Assembly (NCBI GenBank): GCA_965215355.1
Contig: CBDCDJ010000007.1
Location: forward strand, 4,154,001-4,218,000
Direction of reading: 5' to 3'
Length of the DNA: 64,000 nucleotides
DNA from: CBDCDJ01 sp965215355
GTDB lineage: Bacteria; Deinococcota; Deinococci; Deinococcales; Trueperaceae
Shown here: positions 17,266-24,884 of the stretch, one piece after another
Layout of the letters: the number at the start of each line of letters is the position of its first letter
How positions within the stretch are numbered: position 1 is the stretch's first letter
Translations under genes and position numbers: made by a program
The notes under the pieces: model-generated
What the model saw: the letters and a program-made list of their open reading frames with translations, nothing else
Told to the model about the DNA's origin: nothing
Database searches by the model: none

Positions 17266-19335
17266 TCACTCGAGCCTCTCGCCGCAGCCCTGAAACGTTT
17301 CACCGTCGAGCGTTACAGTGACCGTCGCCTCGTAGGTGAAGCCGCTCATCAGGTCGGTACAGCTCGTCTCGTCGAGCCTGACGCGCAGGTCGTAGGCCGC
17401 GCCAACCGCGCGGTACGTCGTGACGCCCGTGGCCGCGTCGGTCTCCGGGGTTGAGGCGGGGGCGACTATCTCCGGCTCGCCGAGATTCTCAAAGCGCAGG
17501 TCGCCCGCTTTGGTCAGCTCGAGCCGCCAGAACGGCTCGGTTCCGGTCGCGCGGAACACGACTTCGCCCCCGGCCGCTCGCACCACACAGCCCTCGAAGG
17601 TCTGGCCGTCGACCTGCAAAAGCGCCTCGTCGCCCTTGTTCCAAAACGTGACGCCGCCCTCCTCGAAGCGCGCGCCGGAGGCGGCGCGCACCTGGGGCAA
17701 CACGAGGCTGCGCCCCCCGAAGCGCTCGGGCAACACCAGGCCGACCTCGCCGGGGCCGGTTGTGACGCTAAAAGTAAACGCCGCCTCGTCGGGCGGCGTG
17801 CAGGTGAACTCGACGGTTTGCCCCGTCTCGAGGGGCGGCATCCCGCCGGTCGGGTCCATCACGCGCTTGACAACGATTTCAACAGGGTCACCGGGCGCAC
17901 CCTCCGTGATGACCGGATAGGCGGTGTCGCTGGTCCAGAGGAGGCCGCCCGCGCCGTCACGAATCTCGGCCCGAACGACGTAGCGGTTGCGCGGGTCGAT
18001 GTGCGCGGGGTCGTAGCTCAGCTCAAAGGGGATGGGCACGTTCTCGCCCGAAGTGGTGATGGTCTGGCTGTCGATAAGGTCCGCCGGGGCGTCGGCTCGA
18101 GACACGTCCTGCAACGTCACCCGGACGACGCTCCCCGGCGGCAGCGCGACGCGCTCGCGGTAAGTGACGACCCCCGTCAAGCGGCCCGACCTCTCTTCTT
18201 CGCTCGTCACGCCTGCGGAGGAAACCGGCGTGAAAATCATCGTACCCGGCTCGACGACGGGGTAAAGCACCAAGTTCTCGCCGTCGAATGCGTAAGAACT
18301 GCTGCTCACGACCTGCTCGAGAAACGCTCTCTCGAGCGACCCAGGCGGGCAAGCGGCGCGGGTCATGGCTGACCCGCCGACGCGCAGCCCGTTCTCACCG
18401 AACGTCTGAAAGCTCGCCCGGCCCCGGTTGCAGTCGGCCTGAATAGCGATATGGCCGTCCGCTAAAAATTCGACGGTGTAGTTCGAACTGTCCTCGAGCC
18501 TCTCGGTCCGCCACTGCCAAACGGTGCCCGTCAGTGGTTTTGTCACAGAAGTTTCGGCCTGCTCGCACAAGACGATGCTCCCGTCGGGCGCGCTTCCTGT
18601 GTGGACGTCGTAATCCCCGTCTGGCCCCTGCAAAGTGATTCGGTAGCCCGGCGTGACGACCTGGGCGTACATCATGCCGGGTTGGGGGCAGCCCAGACTC
18701 GCGTCGTTCCACTCGACCGGCTCGAGGCTGACGAGGGTCAGGTCGGTCGCCGCCACACCCATTTCCGCCTCGACCTGCGCCTTGGCGCGCTCGAGCAAAG
18801 CCTGCTCAGGCTGAGATAAGTTGGCGGTAGGGTCGCCCATTTGACTTCCTCCTGGGTTCGTCGTTTCTGGGTTCGTCGTTTGCTCGAGGTCGCTCCGGTT
18901 CGCGCCCACGCCGACCTCGCCGCAAGCCAGCGCGGGTGTGTCCAGGCTCGAGCCGTAGACCATCACGAAGTAGTCGCCCGTCACCACCGATCTTGTAAGG
19001 CAGGTCGGTCGCCGTGATGCTGGCGAAGGGGTCTTCGGGGACGCTGTCGCCGACGGTCTCCAGTTCGCGCTACCAACGGTCGCTCGGGCGCGCAGTCGCC
19101 CTCGTAAAGGGCCGCCGCGTGCAGGTCGCCCGGCATGAAGGCCGTTCAGGGTAAGGACGAGTTCGGCCCTCCCCTCCGGCGTTTCTCGCACCTGAACCAC
19201 ACCGTCCACGGTGCTGTCGTCGATGGTATAGACGCCGTAACTCTCCTGTTTCAAGGTGTCGGGGCTTTGGGTTTGAGCCCAACTCCACGAACTTTGGACT
19301 GCAACGACCAGCGCGAGGACAAATAGTCTGTTCAT
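17266..19335 (-). CDS. Secreted mosaic protein (CHRD/SOD-like, META/HslJ, YbaY-like, MliC-like, COG3650-like domains), N-terminal segment out of frame
   Basis: 689 aa. Signal peptide at about 1-20 (WSWAQ). Then, in order: a SOD/CHRD-like domain ending ALACGEVG (~25-145); an SLGCPQPG...VTPGYRI module (~190-260); a META/HslJ domain (~270-375, DCNRGRASF); a YbaY/YscW-like domain (~385-500); an MliC-like module (~505-585, TFWNKGDEALLQVDG); and a COG3650-like end (ATGTEPFWRLEL). These families occur in envelope-stress lipoproteins and lysozyme inhibitors. The ATG at 19335 has GGAGG 7 nt upstream. Residues ~70-118 are frame-shifted relative to the expected protein, yet the frame stays open. A 15-bp duplication (TNPET/TNPGG) lies in the linker. 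Confidence 0.75.
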   Translation of the reverse strand: MNRLFVLALVVAVQSSWSWAQTQSPDTLKQESYGVYTIDDSTVDGVVQVRETPEGRAELVLTLNGLHAGRPARGGPLRGRLRARATVGSANWRPSATASPKTPSPASRRPTCLTRSVVTGDYFVMVYGSSLDTPALACGEVGVGANRSDLEQTTNPETTNPGGSQMGDPTANLSQPEQALLERAKAQVEAEMGVAATDLTLVSLEPVEWNDASLGCPQPGMMYAQVVTPGYRITLQGPDGDYDVHTGSAPDGSIVLCEQAETSVTKPLTGTVWQWRTERLEDSSNYTVEFLADGHIAIQADCNRGRASFQTFGENGLRVGGSAMTRAACPPGSLERAFLEQVVSSSSYAFDGENLVLYPVVEPGTMIFTPVSSAGVTSEEERSGRLTGVVTYRERVALPPGSVVRVTLQDVSRADAPADLIDSQTITTSGENVPIPFELSYDPAHIDPRNRYVVRAEIRDGAGGLLWTSDTAYPVITEGAPGDPVEIVVKRVMDPTGGMPPLETGQTVEFTCTPPDEAAFTFSVTTGPGEVGLVLPERFGGRSLVLPQVRAASGARFEEGGVTFWNKGDEALLQVDGQTFEGCVVRAAGGEVVFRATGTEPFWRLELTKAGDLRFENLGEPEIVAPASTPETDAATGVTTYRAVGAAYDLRVRLDETSCTDLMSGFTYEATVTVTLDGETFQGCGERLE
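18852..18881 (-). repeat. Perfect 15-bp tandem duplication in the mosaic protein linker
   Basis: CTGGGTTCGTCGTTT occurs twice without mismatch (18852-18866, 18867-18881). On the minus strand it encodes repeated TNP(E/G) residues between domains. Confidence 0.85.
18985..19131 (-). other. Segment with three compensating frame changes
   Basis: The open frame here encodes Arg/Pro-rich text. The neighbouring frames encode family-like text: DLHAAALYEGDC from about 19130, then ELETVGDSVPEDPF and ITATDLPYKIG from about 19066. The original frame becomes sensible again at about 18985 (VVTGDYFVMVYG). Three shifts in the same direction add up to one codon, so no stop arises. Confidence 0.7.
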
Positions 19336-19610
19336 CGACCAACCTCCTGAGTGAATCATGCAACTGCGTAACTACGCGCTCCGACCCTACCGAGATGTCG
19401 CAAAGGCTTTGCTCATGGTAGCTGCTGAGATTGTCGCACCCTGGAGTAAGCGGGTCAAGGGAATGAGGCTTGAGGCTCGAGCGCAACGAGGTTGTTCGCA
19501 CCTCCGGTCGACCCGTCGAAAAGTACTCCTACCGTTTTCGGTTTGCACAGCTCGGGCGTCTTTACCGGAGGTCCGTCTTTAGAAGGTGGAGCGGCCTTTT
19601 GACCTTTGGC

Positions 19611-19616
19611 TATACT
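19611..19616 (+). promoter_or_regulatory. -10 box of a leaderless promoter (holin-like gene)
   Basis: TATACT ends 7 nt before the ATG at 19624, with no ribosome-binding site between. It is one of the clearest leaderless examples. Confidence 0.6.
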
Positions 19617-19623
19617 TCTTGCC

Positions 19624-19977
19624 ATGAGTCTACTTCTCCGCTGGGGCTTGAACGCCCTGGCCCTCTACCTGACAACCTTGCTCAACGTAGGTCTGTACTT
19701 TGCCAACCCGACGCTTGGGGCGGTGCTCGTCGCCGCGCTCGTGTTGGGACTCGTCAACGCGGTGGTGCGGCCGGTCATGATTTTCCTGACGCTGCCCCTG
19801 ACGGTTCTGACCTTGGGTCTATTCTTGCTCGTCGTGAACGCGCTCTCGGTCGGCATCGTGGCGGCGTTGACGCCGTTGAACGTGACCGGCTTCGGCGGGG
19901 CCGTTTTGGGGGCGCTCGTGTTGACGGTTATCAGTACGGTGCTCTCGAGCCTCATCGGCGAGCGCGAAAGACGTTAA
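19624..19977 (+). CDS. Phage-holin-family-4 (PF04020-like) membrane protein
   Basis: 117 aa with four hydrophobic helices and little else. It matches the small '4 TMS' holin superfamily IV, whose chromosomal members are common and mostly of unknown function; the VNAVVRPVMIFLTLPLTVLTLGLF block is typical. There is no phage gene nearby, so a lysis role is unlikely. The ATG at 19624 is chosen from the TATACT box 7 nt upstream. The stop overlaps the 3' end of the convergent HNH gene by 4 nt. Confidence 0.8.
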   Translation: MSLLLRWGLNALALYLTTLLNVGLYFANPTLGAVLVAALVLGLVNAVVRPVMIFLTLPLTVLTLGLFLLVVNALSVGIVAALTPLNVTGFGGAVLGALVLTVISTVLSSLIGERERR

Positions 19978-20561
19978 CTGCCTTCGGGCAGGTACTTGCG
20001 CCACACCGGGTCGATGCTCGGCAAAATCCCGAAGGCCGAGCTGAAGACAAACCTCGGCCCGTAGGGTTTGCGCTTTAGGAGCATGTTCGCTTCTTCGGGC
20101 GTGCGGTCACGTTTTTTGGCGTTGCAGCGGCGGCAGCAGGCGACGACGTTTTCCCAACTCGTCGCGCCGCCGCGCGAGCGCGGCAGCACGTGGTCTAAAG
20201 TCAGGTCGGTCGAGTGGAGGCCGCAGTACTGGCAGGTGTTGTCGTCGCGGCGGAACACGTTTTTGCGGTTGAAGGCGACTTTTTGGTGCGGGGGCCGCTT
20301 GACGTACTTTTTGAGCTTGACCACGCTCGGCACCGCGAACACTTGACTCGGCGAGCGCAGCACCTTGGCGCTGTCTTCGACCCGTTCGGCCACGTCCAAC
20401 ATGAGCAGCGCGACCGCCCGCTTGACGCTGCAGACGTGCATGGGTTCGTAGCTCGCGTTGAGAATGAGGACCCGTGCCGAGCCGAGGTTGGTCAGGGGCT
20501 CCAGGGCCAACAGTTCCGCCTCGGTCACGAACGGGTCGAGCGCGTCGAAGTTGTCGACCAA
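19974..20561 (-). CDS. HNH endonuclease family protein
   Basis: 195 aa. The HNH/zinc core is at about residues 110-155: CQYC, the LDHVLPRSRGG motif with the catalytic histidine, an asparagine in SWENVV, and CRRC. The N-terminal ~90 residues (LILNASYEPMHVCSVKRAVALL) are typical of stand-alone chromosomal HNH proteins of this type. Biological role unknown. The start is doubtful: a strong AGGAGG at 20616-20611 has no ATG, GTG or TTG at proper distance in any frame. The first in-frame start is the TTG at 20561, 49 nt further on. An acidic segment (DDFADNLTDPFDTL) is open in frame between them. Confidence 0.8.
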   Translation of the reverse strand: MVDNFDALDPFVTEAELLALEPLTNLGSARVLILNASYEPMHVCSVKRAVALLMLDVAERVEDSAKVLRSPSQVFAVPSVVKLKKYVKRPPHQKVAFNRKNVFRRDDNTCQYCGLHSTDLTLDHVLPRSRGGATSWENVVACCRRCNAKKRDRTPEEANMLLKRKPYGPRFVFSSAFGILPSIDPVWRKYLPEGS

Positions 20562-20628
20562 GGTGTCGAACGGGTCGGTCAGGTTGTCAGCGAAGTCGTC
20601 GGCGGCGCTTCCTCCTGGGGTTGGCTTG

Positions 20629-20634
20629 AGTATA
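20629..20634 (-). promoter_or_regulatory. -10 box of the HNH gene
   Basis: Minus-strand TATACT lies about 13 nt before AGGAGG (20616-20611) and 67 nt before the TTG. It supports a leadered transcript, but the start codon it serves is unclear. Confidence 0.45.
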
Positions 20635-20722
20635 CCCTATAAAAAACGTGTCAGGCGGACGTAAGGTCACGTAAGGAGTAGGGCGGGAGCAGGAAAGTCA
20701 AGAGTGCGTCCTTCGGATACCC

Positions 20723-21736
20723 CTACGACCTCCGCTCGAGCCCCAACGCGACCAAACGCGCCACGAGTTCGCCGTAGGACAGGCCCGCCGCTTCGAAAAG
20801 TTTCGGGTACATGCTCGTCGTGGTGAAGCCGGGCATGGTGTTGATTTCGTTCAAGAAAAGCTCGCCGCTCTCTTGATAAAAAAAGTCGACGCGGGCTAAA
20901 CCGGCCGCGTCGACGGCCTCGAAAGCGCGCAGGGCGAGGCTGCGGCAGCGTTCGGCAACCTCGCTGGGCACGTCTGCCGGGATGATCAGGTCGGCGCGGC
21001 CTGCAGTGTACTTCGCCTCGTAGTCGTAGAAGTCGCTCTCAAAACGGATTTCGCCGACCGGGCTCGTTTGGGGCGCGTCGTTGCCCAAGACGCCGACCTC
21101 CAACTCGCGCGCGCCCACCACACCCTGTTCGACGACGATGCGCCGGTCGTGCCGCGCGGCCTCGTCCAGGGCGGTGCGCAGACTTTCTTCGTCCGTCGCC
21201 TTGCCGATGCCCACCGACGAACCCAAGTTGGCCGGTTTGACGAACCTCGGGTAGCTCAAAGCCTCGAGGTCGCCCACCACCGCCGCGGGCCGCGCCTGCC
21301 AGTCCGCGCGCTTGACGCCCCGGTAGGGCACCTGCGGCAAGCCGTGCGCCGCGAACACCGCCTTCATCATGAGTTTGTCCATGCCGACCGCGCTGCCGAG
21401 CACGTCCGCGCCGACAAAGGGCAGGCCCAGCAGTTTGAGCAAGCCCTGGACGCTGCCGTCCTCGCCGCGCGGGCCGTGGAGCAGGGGAAAAACGACGTCG
21501 TAGCGGCCGGGTTGGAGGGTCTGCAGCGAGGTTCCCGCCGCGCCCACCTCGACCCGGCCGGCACCCAGAGCGCGCTGTGAGGCTGCCCGTGAGAGCAGTC
21601 TGCCCGTTTTGTCGATGACGAGCGGCGTGACCTCGAGCCCGTCCCCCGCCGCCGCCACGACCGAGCGCGCCGAGGCCAGCGAGACCTCGTGCTCGCCGGA
21701 CTGGCCGCCGCAGAGCAGCAGGACTCGAGCCTTTAT
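20723..21736 (-). CDS. ddl: D-alanine--D-alanine ligase, apparently starting at AUA
   Basis: 337 aa if read from the ATA at 21736. An ATP-grasp ligase that makes D-Ala-D-Ala for peptidoglycan. Motifs: GGQSGEHEVS at residues 10-19 (catalytic Glu and Ser region), HGPRGEDGSVQGLL, RFVKPANLGSSVGIGKA, and LNEINTMPGFTTTSMYP. The first normal start codon (GTG at 21658) would remove GGQSGEHEVS, which the enzyme needs. In the correct frame nothing but ATA lies between an upstream TAA and that motif. AAAAGGA (21750-21744) is 7 nt before the ATA. The promoter and a palindrome array lie upstream. Confidence 0.92.
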   Translation of the reverse strand: MKARVLLLCGGQSGEHEVSLASARSVVAAAGDGLEVTPLVIDKTGRLLSRAASQRALGAGRVEVGAAGTSLQTLQPGRYDVVFPLLHGPRGEDGSVQGLLKLLGLPFVGADVLGSAVGMDKLMMKAVFAAHGLPQVPYRGVKRADWQARPAAVVGDLEALSYPRFVKPANLGSSVGIGKATDEESLRTALDEAARHDRRIVVEQGVVGARELEVGVLGNDAPQTSPVGEIRFESDFYDYEAKYTAGRADLIIPADVPSEVAERCRSLALRAFEAVDAAGLARVDFFYQESGELFLNEINTMPGFTTTSMYPKLFEAAGLSYGELVARLVALGLERRS

Positions 21737-21749
21737 AACCCGGTCCTTT

Positions 21750-21780
21750 TGTGTAAATTACACATTATGTGTAGTGTAAT
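21750..21780. promoter_or_regulatory. Operator-like array of TGTGTA/TACACA half-sites upstream of ddl
   Basis: Two overlapping perfect palindromes: TGTGTAA-A-TTACACA (21750-21764) and TACACA-TTA-TGTGTA (21759-21773), plus a further GTGTAAT to 21780. Half-sites recur about every 9-10 bp, so they face one side of the helix. The array covers the ddl transcription start and leader, where a repressor would act. The regulator is unknown. Confidence 0.65.
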
Positions 21781-21802
21781 GCGCCACGGCTACACCGGTC
21801 AA
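21773..21802 (-). promoter_or_regulatory. ddl promoter (TTGACC-N18-TACACT)
   Basis: On the minus strand, TTGACC (21802-21797) and TACACT (21778-21773) are 18 nt apart, close to the sigma-70 consensus. Transcription would start near 21766, giving a ~30-nt leader that contains the palindromes and the ribosome site. Confidence 0.6.
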
Positions 21803-21916
21803 GAGGGCGCGGGTCGAGGGAGGCGTGACGGTTGACCGGCCGTTCAGCTCGCCAACCCTTAAACTTGATACTTAGAGAGTGGGCTGGTTACGAAACCTGT
21901 GACCGAGGAGTACAGC

Positions 21917-22171
21917 ATGACTTTATGGGCAACCGAAGCGCGCTTGGAAGAGGTCGAGCGAGGCGTATTTTCATGTCCCCAGTGCGAGCGGCAGCGGCGC
22001 TACCGCTACTTTCAGGTGCCGACCTACTTTACCTTGTTGAACGTGCGCCTTTTCAAAAACGGCCTCGTCGCCGACTACGTCGAGTGCCGCGCTTGCAAAC
22101 GCCAGTTCGCACCGAACGGCGTCAGCCTGGCTCCGTCCAAAACGATGCTGCCGCAGATGCGGGCGGCGTAA
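21917..22171 (+). CDS. Small zinc-ribbon protein
   Basis: 84 aa with two zinc knuckles: CPQC near residue 20 and CRAC near residue 58, separated by an aromatic beta-rich stretch (YFQVPTYFTLLNVRLFKNG). This matches small zinc-ribbon-15-like proteins of unknown role, whose form is usually a single treble/ribbon with a short tail. GAGGAG (21905-21910) is 6 nt before the ATG at 21917. It is transcribed divergently from ddl, so the palindrome array could act on both. Confidence 0.7.
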   Translation: MTLWATEARLEEVERGVFSCPQCERQRRYRYFQVPTYFTLLNVRLFKNGLVADYVECRACKRQFAPNGVSLAPSKTMLPQMRAA

Positions 22172-22250
22172 ACGCCGGAAAAAACTCAGCGGCGAAACCC
22201 GTGCGGTTGGACACTTCACCAAACTTTTTTCAAACGGTTAGGTAAGCGGC

Positions 22251-22256
22251 TATACA
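22251..22256 (+). promoter_or_regulatory. Likely -10 box of the betaine-type ABC operon
   Basis: TATACA lies 62 nt before the GTG at 22318. The upstream TTTCAA (about 22228-22233) is a weak -35 at 17 nt. Confidence 0.35.
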
Positions 22257-22317
22257 AACCTTGGAGGAGTTGAGTCGGTAAGGTTGAGGCACGTAAAGAC
22301 CACTAAGGGAGGTCATC

Positions 22318-23229
22318 GTGCGCAAACTAGGGCTCATTCTTCTCGCGGCGTTGCTGGTAGGCTCCGGCTTCGCCCAAAAGGGGCCGATCACCGTCGGCTC
22401 GAAAATCGACACGGAGGGCTCGGTGTTGGCCCAGGTCATTCGGCTGATGCTCGAGGCCAACGACTTTACCGTTAACGACAGAAGCGGCTTCGGCACCACC
22501 TCGGTCGTGCGCGAGGCGCTGCTGGCCGGCGAAATCGACCTGTACCCCGAGTACACGGGCACCGCCCTGACTTTCTTCGAGAACCAGGACCTGCCCGAAG
22601 GCGTGGCGACGAACGCCGAAGAACTGTACGACACCGTCAAAAGCCTGGACGCCGAGAACGACGTCACCTGGCTCGGCCGCTCGCCCGCGAACAACACTTG
22701 GGCCATCGCCGTGCCGGAGACCCTGGCGCAGGAAAACGACCTCTCGACCATCGCCGACCTGGCGCGCTACATCAACGACGGCGGCGAGTTCAAACTCGCG
22801 GCCAGCCAAGAGTTCGTCGACCGCGAAGACGCGCTCAAGGCGTTCGAGGCGACTTACGGCTTCGACGTGACCGACGACCAGCTCGTCATCCTGGCGGGCG
22901 GCAACACCACGCAGACCGAAACCGCCGCGGCGCAGGGCACCGACGGCGTGAACGCGGCGATGGCCTACGGCACCGACGGCGCGATTGGTGCGCTCGGGCT
23001 GGTTGCCTTAACAGACCCCGAGGGCGCGGTCGCGATTTACCAACCCGCCCCGGCAGTCCGCGCAAGCGTGTTTGAACAGTACCCCGAACTCGCCGACATC
23101 CTGGACCCCGTTTTCGCCACGCTCGACGAAGCGACCCTGTCCAGTCTCAACGGCCGCGTCGCCGTCGACGGCGAAAGCCCCGAGGCCGTCGCGCGAGACT
23201 TCCTGACGACCCAAGGTTTTTTGCAGTAA
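22318..23229 (+). CDS. Glycine betaine/choline-type ABC transporter, substrate-binding protein
   Basis: 303 aa with a signal peptide (residues 1-19, GSGFAQ). OpuAC/OsmF-type periplasmic binding protein: VGSKIDTEGSVLAQVI, GEIDLYPEYTGTALT and DLARYINDG are characteristic of the OpuC/OsmX group, which binds quaternary amines for osmoprotection. GGGAGG (22307-22312) precedes the GTG by 5 nt. A strong terminator follows at 23250-23282, so the binding protein can be made in excess over the membrane parts encoded downstream. The exact ligand is inferred from family. Confidence 0.9.
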   Translation: MRKLGLILLAALLVGSGFAQKGPITVGSKIDTEGSVLAQVIRLMLEANDFTVNDRSGFGTTSVVREALLAGEIDLYPEYTGTALTFFENQDLPEGVATNAEELYDTVKSLDAENDVTWLGRSPANNTWAIAVPETLAQENDLSTIADLARYINDGGEFKLAASQEFVDREDALKAFEATYGFDVTDDQLVILAGGNTTQTETAAAQGTDGVNAAMAYGTDGAIGALGLVALTDPEGAVAIYQPAPAVRASVFEQYPELADILDPVFATLDEATLSSLNGRVAVDGESPEAVARDFLTTQGFLQ

Positions 23230-23249
23230 GCGGCACTCGGTAAAGATGA

Positions 23250-23282
23250 AGAGGTTGGGCCCAGTGCGCCAACCTCTTTTTT
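23250..23282 (+). terminator. Rho-independent terminator after the binding protein
   Basis: The 9-bp stem AGAGGTTGG/CCAACCTCT (23250-23258 with 23269-23277) is followed by a T6 run. It separates the binding-protein gene from the permease and probably allows only partial read-through. Confidence 0.85.
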
Positions 23283-23304
23283 AATTTAGGATTGATTCAT
23301 GCAG

Positions 23305-23400
23305 GGCTGAAGGAAGTACCGAGGACCGAGTGAGAAAGTACCGAGTGGAAAGGGAGTAAAGTCACAAACTTTTTCTCCTTTGTTCCCCTGTTCAAGACAA
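23305..23400 (+). repeat. Intergenic dispersed repeat, copy B
   Basis: It contains two direct GTACCGAG units (one followed by GACCGAGTGAG), then AAAGTCACA and CTTTTTCTCC. It shares blocks with copies near 3.7 kb (opposite strand) and 58.4 kb. Confidence 0.55.
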
Positions 23401-23435
23401 GCTGTTCGAGGCATTTTCCAGCCGAGGAGACGGTC

Positions 23436-23459
23436 GTGAGAGAAAGCGCAGACTTGTGA
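23436..23459 (+). CDS. Possible 7-codon leader ORF overlapping the permease start
   Basis: GAGGAG (23424-23429) stands 6 nt before this GTG, which encodes VRESADL. Its TGA (23457-23459) overlaps the GTG start of the permease. The good ribosome site serves this mini-ORF rather than the permease, suggesting translational coupling. Confidence 0.4.
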   Translation: MRESADL

Positions 23460-24883
23460 ACGCCCGAGCCCGCGTCAACCCGGTCGCCCTGGTCGGCGCG
23501 GTCGTGGGCGGGCTGGCACTGCTCGAGCTGCCCCTGTTCAGCCCCGGCTGGCTGCTCTTCAAAGCTAACCGAATCGTGCAGGGCGACGCGTACGGGGCCT
23601 TTGGCCTGTCGCCCCTGTGGGCCTGGGTTTTGCTCGCCTGTTGGCTGCTGACCGGCGGGGTGGCCCTGATAAAAACGCCCGCTCGCCCCTGGCTGGTGAG
23701 CGGGCTCGCCGCGGCGGCGCTCGTGGTTGCACTTTTGTCCGTCTCTCAGGGCACGAGCGCACTTCTTCAAGACGCGGCGCGGAGCGCGAGGGTTTCCCTG
23801 CTCGGCGGCGTGTGGCTGACGCTGTTGGCCTACTACGTCTGTCTTTTTGGAGCCCTGAACGAGGCGCGCGGCAAGCTCTGGACGCGCGCCTCGATGGTCG
23901 CGCCGGGGTTGCTGGTCGCGGTGGCGCTGGTGGCAACCGGCACACTGGGCGAACTGGGGCTGGCCCGCGAACTCGCCAGCCAAGGCGGGGACTTTCGCGC
24001 TGAACTGCTGCGGCACCTGGCGCTCTCAGGAACGAGCGTGCTGCTCGCAAGCCTCATCGGTTTGCCCGCCGCGATTTGGGCGGCGCGGCGCGACGAGGTT
24101 GCCTCAATTGTGCTCCCGACGGCGAGTTTGCTGCAAACGCTGCCCTCGCTCGCGCTGTTCGGAATAATGCTCGGGCCGCTGGCGCGGTTGGGGCAGGGTC
24201 TGACGGTGGGAGGTGCCGCACTCGTGGTCGTGCTGGGAAGTGTGCCGGCGCTTGCCCTCGGCCTCGCGCTGTGGCGCTGGGGGGAGGGGTTGGGGGCTCG
24301 AGGGCGGGGCGCGGTCACCATCCTCATCCTCGTGTTGGCCCTTGTTCCCGTTTCGCTCCTCACGGTGATTCTCGCCGTGGTCCTGAACGAAGTCATCGTG
24401 GCGCTCTTCAGCCTCGACTGGCAACTGAACTTGTGGCAGGGTTTCGACGCGCCCTTGTCAACGCTGGGCGTGCGCGGCATCGGCACGGCCCCGGCGCTCA
24501 TCGCGCTCACGCTGTACGCGCTGTTGCCGATCGTGCGCAACGCCTATACGGGCATCAAAGAAGTCCCGCGAGCCGCCGTCGAAGCGGGCCGCGGCATGGG
24601 CATGAGCACGGGGCAAATCCTGCGGCGGGTCGAGTTGCCGCTGGCGCTGCCGTTAATCGTCGAGGGCTTGCGCGCCTCGGCGGTCTTGACCATCGGCATC
24701 ACCACGGTCGCTTATCTCATCGGCGCGGGCGGGCTCGGCACCTTTATCCAGCGCGGCATCGACCAGGTGGTGCCCGACCTCATTCTCCTCGGCGCGATTC
24801 CGATTATCTTGTTGGCGCTGCTGGTCGACGGCCTGTTACGACTGGCGGGCATCTTCCTCACGCCGCGCGGTTTGCGAGGTTAA
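23456..24883 (+). CDS. Glycine betaine/choline-type ABC transporter, permease with N-terminal extension
   Basis: 475 aa, longer than typical OpuCB/OsmW permeases (about 220 aa). The C-terminal ~270 residues are the BPD_transp_1 domain, with the EAA loop VEAGRGMGMSTGQILRRVELPLALP. The N-terminal ~190 residues add several extra helices that resemble the second permease-linked region in fused family members. The GTG start is overlapped by a 7-codon leader ORF. It forms the membrane channel with the ATPase that starts 1 nt after its stop. Confidence 0.87.
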   Translation: MNARARVNPVALVGAVVGGLALLELPLFSPGWLLFKANRIVQGDAYGAFGLSPLWAWVLLACWLLTGGVALIKTPARPWLVSGLAAAALVVALLSVSQGTSALLQDAARSARVSLLGGVWLTLLAYYVCLFGALNEARGKLWTRASMVAPGLLVAVALVATGTLGELGLARELASQGGDFRAELLRHLALSGTSVLLASLIGLPAAIWAARRDEVASIVLPTASLLQTLPSLALFGIMLGPLARLGQGLTVGGAALVVVLGSVPALALGLALWRWGEGLGARGRGAVTILILVLALVPVSLLTVILAVVLNEVIVALFSLDWQLNLWQGFDAPLSTLGVRGIGTAPALIALTLYALLPIVRNAYTGIKEVPRAAVEAGRGMGMSTGQILRRVELPLALPLIVEGLRASAVLTIGITTVAYLIGAGGLGTFIQRGIDQVVPDLILLGAIPIILLALLVDGLLRLAGIFLTPRGLRG

Positions 24884-24884
24884 C

